Program-made: the position numbers and the translations under genes
Shown here: piece by piece, positions 28,247 through 30,915 of the stretch
How the letters are laid out: each line of letters opens with the position of its first letter
Position numbering within the stretch: position 1 is the first letter of the stretch
Notes under the pieces: model-generated
What the model was told of the DNA's origin: nothing
The model's input: only the letters and a program-made list of their open reading frames with translations
The model's database searches: none
Assembly: GCA_036393835.1 (NCBI GenBank)
Contig: DASWGI010000321.1
Coordinates: 1-30,915, forward strand
Reading direction: 5' to 3'
DNA from: VBKO01 sp036393835
GTDB lineage: Bacteria > Myxococcota > Myxococcia > Myxococcales > 40CM-4-68-19
Length of the DNA: 30,915 nucleotides

Positions 28247-28914
28247 GGCCCGCGGTCGTCCTCTTCTCGGGCGGCCTCGACTCCTCGACGTGCCTGGCCA
28301 TCGCGCGGGAGGAAGGGTTCGCGCCGCACGCCCTGGCGGTGCGGTACGGTCAGCGACACGCGCACGAGCTGCGCGCCGCGGAGCGCGTCGCCGCGGCCGC
28401 GGGCGTTCCGCTCAAGGTGGTCGAGCTGGACCTGCGCGCCATTGGAGGCTCGGCGCTGACGGGCGAGCTGGCGGTGCCGAAGGATGCTCCTCTCGGGCAG
28501 GGCATCCCGGTCACCTATGTCCCGGCACGCAACACGGTGCTGCTCGCGCTAGCGCTTGGATACGCCGAAGTGCTCGGCGCCCAGGACCTGTACATCGGCG
28601 TGAACGCGATCGACTACTCGGGGTACCCCGATTGCCGGCCGGCTTTCGTGCGCGCGTTCGAGGCGCTCGCCAACGTGGCCACCGCGGCGGCGGTGGAAGG
28701 CCGCGCGCGGTACACGGTGCACGCGCCCCTCCTGCAGCTCTCCAAGGCGGAGATCATCCGCCTCGGGACCCGGCTGGGCGTTCCGTACGGGCTCACCCAT
28801 TCGTGCTATGACCCCGACCCCGAGGGGCGCGCCTGCGGCCGCTGCGATTCGTGCCGGCTCAGGCGACAGGGCTTCGCGGAAGCGGGCGTGCCCGATCCCA
28901 CGCCGTACGCCTGA
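28243..28914 (+). CDS. queC: 7-cyano-7-deazaguanine synthase QueC
   Basis: Converts 7-carboxy-7-deazaguanine to preQ0 with ATP and ammonia, in the queuosine pathway. The 223-residue protein has the PP-loop FSGGLDSSTCLA near the N-terminus, RYGQRHAHEL, PARNTVLLALALGYAE, IGVNAIDYSGYPDCRP, and the zinc-binding cysteines Cys188, Cys198, Cys201 and Cys204 (CGRCDSC). All family motifs are intact. ATG 28243 overlaps the lipoprotein stop by 4 nt. Other queuosine genes (queD, queE, queF) are not in the window. Its place after a lipoprotein gene seems a matter of compact packing, not shared function. Confidence 0.95.
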   Translation: MRPAVVLFSGGLDSSTCLAIAREEGFAPHALAVRYGQRHAHELRAAERVAAAAGVPLKVVELDLRAIGGSALTGELAVPKDAPLGQGIPVTYVPARNTVLLALALGYAEVLGAQDLYIGVNAIDYSGYPDCRPAFVRAFEALANVATAAAVEGRARYTVHAPLLQLSKAEIIRLGTRLGVPYGLTHSCYDPDPEGRACGRCDSCRLRRQGFAEAGVPDPTPYA

Positions 28915-28927
28915 ATCGAGGTCTCCC

Positions 28928-29731
28928 ATGCGCATTCCGCTCTCCGTCCTCGCGCTCGCCTTCCCGGCGTTCGCGGAGGAGCACGTCCACGGCTCCGGGT
29001 CCAACAAGGACGCCAAGGTGCCCGTCCACCAGATGCACCCGATGGACTCTCAGGCGCCCCGGCCCAAGGGACAGAACGTCTCGCTCAAGGCCGCCGGGGG
29101 CGAGGCCAAGGCCTACGTGGCCAAGCCCAAGGCGAAGCCGAGAGGGGCAATATTGCTGCTTCACGAGTGGTGGGGGCTGAACGACTGGGTCAAGTCGGTG
29201 GCCGACCGGCTCGCCGGCGACGGATACCTCGCGCTCGCCGTCGACCTCTACAAGGGGAAGGTGACCGCCGACCCGAAGGAGGCCGGCGCGCTGATGGGAC
29301 AGAAGGACGAGAAGTGGGGCGACGCAGTCGAGGAGGCGGGGCTCGAGTGGCTCAAGGCGAACGCGGGCGGGGCGAAGGTCGCCACGCTCGGCTGGTGCAT
29401 GGGAGGGGGCGAGTCGCTGAAGACGTCGCTGAACGACCCGAAGGACGTGGACGCGACGGTCATCTATTACGGGATGCCGATCACGGACGTGAACCGGCTC
29501 AAGACGCTGCGCGGTCCGGTGCTCGGCATCTGGGCCAACCAGGACGGCTGGATCACGCCGGACAAGGTGAAGGCGTTCGATGACGCCCTGACCCAGGCGG
29601 GGGTGAAGCACGAGTTCCACGCCTACGACGCGGACCACGCCTTCGCGAATCCCTCCGGCGGCAAGTACAACGGCCCCGCCGCCGCCGACGCCTGGAAGAA
29701 GACCCGCACCTTCTTGGCCGCGAACCTCTAA
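28928..29731 (+). CDS. Dienelactone-hydrolase-like protein with signal peptide
   Basis: Alpha/beta hydrolase of the DLH family, 267 residues. A short signal sequence (MRIPLSVLALAFPAFA) predicts export. About 45 His/Lys-rich residues follow, then the domain: ILLLHEWWGLNDWVKSVADRLA (typical GxxxxxHEWWGL block), GYLALAVDLYKG, the nucleophile elbow GWCMGGG with Cys157, YYGMP, Asp206 in WANQDGW and His237 in DADHAF. The Cys-Asp-His triad of DLH is complete. The substrate is unknown; DLH relatives hydrolyse small esters and lactones. The start is ATG 28928, 13 nt after queC. The TAA stop is embedded in the A-tract of the following repeat. Confidence 0.92.
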   Translation: MRIPLSVLALAFPAFAEEHVHGSGSNKDAKVPVHQMHPMDSQAPRPKGQNVSLKAAGGEAKAYVAKPKAKPRGAILLLHEWWGLNDWVKSVADRLAGDGYLALAVDLYKGKVTADPKEAGALMGQKDEKWGDAVEEAGLEWLKANAGGAKVATLGWCMGGGESLKTSLNDPKDVDATVIYYGMPITDVNRLKTLRGPVLGIWANQDGWITPDKVKAFDDALTQAGVKHEFHAYDADHAFANPSGGKYNGPAAADAWKKTRTFLAANL

Positions 29732-29851
29732 AAGACGAACGCGGAGGCGCGGAGACGCGGAGGATTCAATCGGGTGAGTCAATCGGGCGCGTGCACTCGA
29801 TCGGGAGCACAAAAACATCTCCGCGCCTCAGCGCCTCCGCGTTGATCCTTT
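29730..29851. repeat. Inverted repeat copy 4, between convergent stop codons
   Basis: The left arm (29738-29762, three 8-mer-type units) and the right arm (29819-29843) are near-perfect reverse complements. The 56-nt spacer contains CAATCGGG twice. The left A-tract forms part of the TAA stop of the DLH-like gene, and the right T-tract forms part of the TAA stop of the minus-strand gene. The repeat thus exactly fills the gap between two convergent genes. Confidence 0.87.
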
Positions 29852-30413
29852 AGGCGGGGGAGGGGCGGCGGGGGAGTTGGCGCATCGTGCCGTAGTAGCG
29901 GACCGCGGCTTCCCCGGCGCGCTGGATGTCCTTGTTGTTCAAGTAGGCGCTGACGGGAGCGGCGACCACCGGCAGCACGCGGCCCAGAGAGGCGAGGCCG
30001 CGCTTGGTGAGCACCATCTCGGCGACGCGGGCGAACAGCTTCGGACCGGCGCGGCTCGCCAGGTTCACCGTGTCCGCGCCGTTCGAGTAGCCCAGCACCT
30101 CGAAGACTTCCGTGCGCGCGCGATCGGACTTGAGGTTCGCTCTGAACACCAGCGCGATCTCCATGATCAGGGACAGCTGCAGCGCGGTCACGAAGGCGAG
30201 GTCGGCGGGCACCGAGACCAGGCCGAACAGTCCGCTCAGCGCGCCGCCGGTTGACGCCCAGGTCTTCTTGGCGTCGATGAGCCGCTGCGCGACTTCCTGC
30301 GGTTGCGCGCTCGGGTACCGCGAGCGCAGCTCGTCCACGCGCCGCCGCGCGCGTCCGATCTCGCCGAGGTACAGCTTTCCCAGCTTTTGCTTGGCGAGCT
30401 GCGGCAGCACCAC
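29850..30413 (-). CDS. EcsC family protein
   Basis: The 187-residue product shows the EcsC-like pattern: a hydrophobic central stretch (about residues 56-95, TGGALSGLFGLVSVPADLAF and TALQLSLIMEIALVF) typical of this family, followed by amphipathic helices (RAGPKLFARVAEMVLTKRG) and LPVVAAPVSAYLNNKDIQRAG near the end. EcsC was named from a Bacillus operon; its biochemical role is not settled, and it may associate with membranes. Two adjacent GTG codons (30413 and 30410) can start it. A TAGACT box ends 3 nt before the first and 6 nt before the second, which slightly favours 30410. It lies 33 nt after mreB on the same strand. Confidence 0.8.
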   Translation of the reverse strand: MVLPQLAKQKLGKLYLGEIGRARRRVDELRSRYPSAQPQEVAQRLIDAKKTWASTGGALSGLFGLVSVPADLAFVTALQLSLIMEIALVFRANLKSDRARTEVFEVLGYSNGADTVNLASRAGPKLFARVAEMVLTKRGLASLGRVLPVVAAPVSAYLNNKDIQRAGEAAVRYYGTMRQLPRRPSPA

Positions 30414-30416
30414 TGG

Positions 30417-30422
30417 AGTCTA
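30417..30422 (-). promoter_or_regulatory. Candidate -10 box of the EcsC-like gene (TAGACT)
   Basis: On the minus strand TAGACT fits TAnnnT and lies 3 or 6 nt before the two possible GTG starts, in the 33-nt gap after mreB. No Shine-Dalgarno or clear -35 is present. Confidence 0.3.
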
Positions 30423-30446
30423 AGCCGCGCGCCGCCCGACGCAAAC

Positions 30447-30915
<469 letters not shown>

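Overview
This is a very GC-rich, gene-dense bacterial chromosome segment with almost no non-coding space. Gene content (Lar, Che, Exb/Tol-type genes, hrcA-grpE-dnaK-dnaJ, mreB), very strong G/C bias at third codon positions, and protein style all suggest a Myxococcota bacterium, most like the Anaeromyxobacter group. That assignment is inference from familiarity, not a search. I see no plasmid, prophage, insertion sequence, CRISPR, tRNA or rRNA. The window looks like core chromosome.

Layout. (1) 1-1760, minus: a UvrD/PcrA helicase cut by the window edge, carrying an in-frame Thr/Pro/Ala tandem repeat. Divergent from it, plus strand: RNase J, YajQ, RimO and an unknown protein (1846-6139). (2) 6205-11237, minus: the heat-shock block hrcA-grpE-dnaK-dnaJ. 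(3) 11299-16229, plus: a compact chemosensory operon of a sensor-less MCP, CheW, CheY, CheA and a CheC-type phosphatase, with no CheR or CheB. (4) 16344-18319, plus: larB-larC for nickel-pincer cofactor synthesis. (5) 18470-20473: a GAF/PAS/PAS sensor protein with a HisKA domain but no ATPase domain. It converges with an unrecognised glycosidase-like gene (20581-22335, minus). (6) 22587-24337: one ExbB/TolQ/MotA-type channel subunit with two ExbD/TolR-type subunits, the same composition as the AglRQS gliding motor of Myxococcus. (7) 24538-29731: a divergent H+-pyrophosphatase, a stand-alone Lon N-terminal domain protein, a lipoprotein, QueC and a secreted dienelactone-hydrolase-like protein. 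(8) 29850-30915, minus: an EcsC-like protein and the C-terminal part of MreB.

Two themes cut across the genes. First, four copies of a long imperfect inverted repeat, with arms built of tandem 8-mers of the type RCGCGGAG, sit immediately 3' of genes. They are flanked by A-tracts and T-tracts, as expected of bidirectional terminators. One copy supplies the stop codon of the sensor protein. Second, many first-in-operon genes have a TAnnnT or near-TAnnnT box only 6-10 nt before the start codon and no Shine-Dalgarno, suggesting leaderless transcription.

The best candidates for less-described biology are the ATPase-less sensor, the Agl-like motor operon, the reduced chemosensory system, the divergent pyrophosphatase with an N-terminal signal-like segment, and the terminator-like repeat family.
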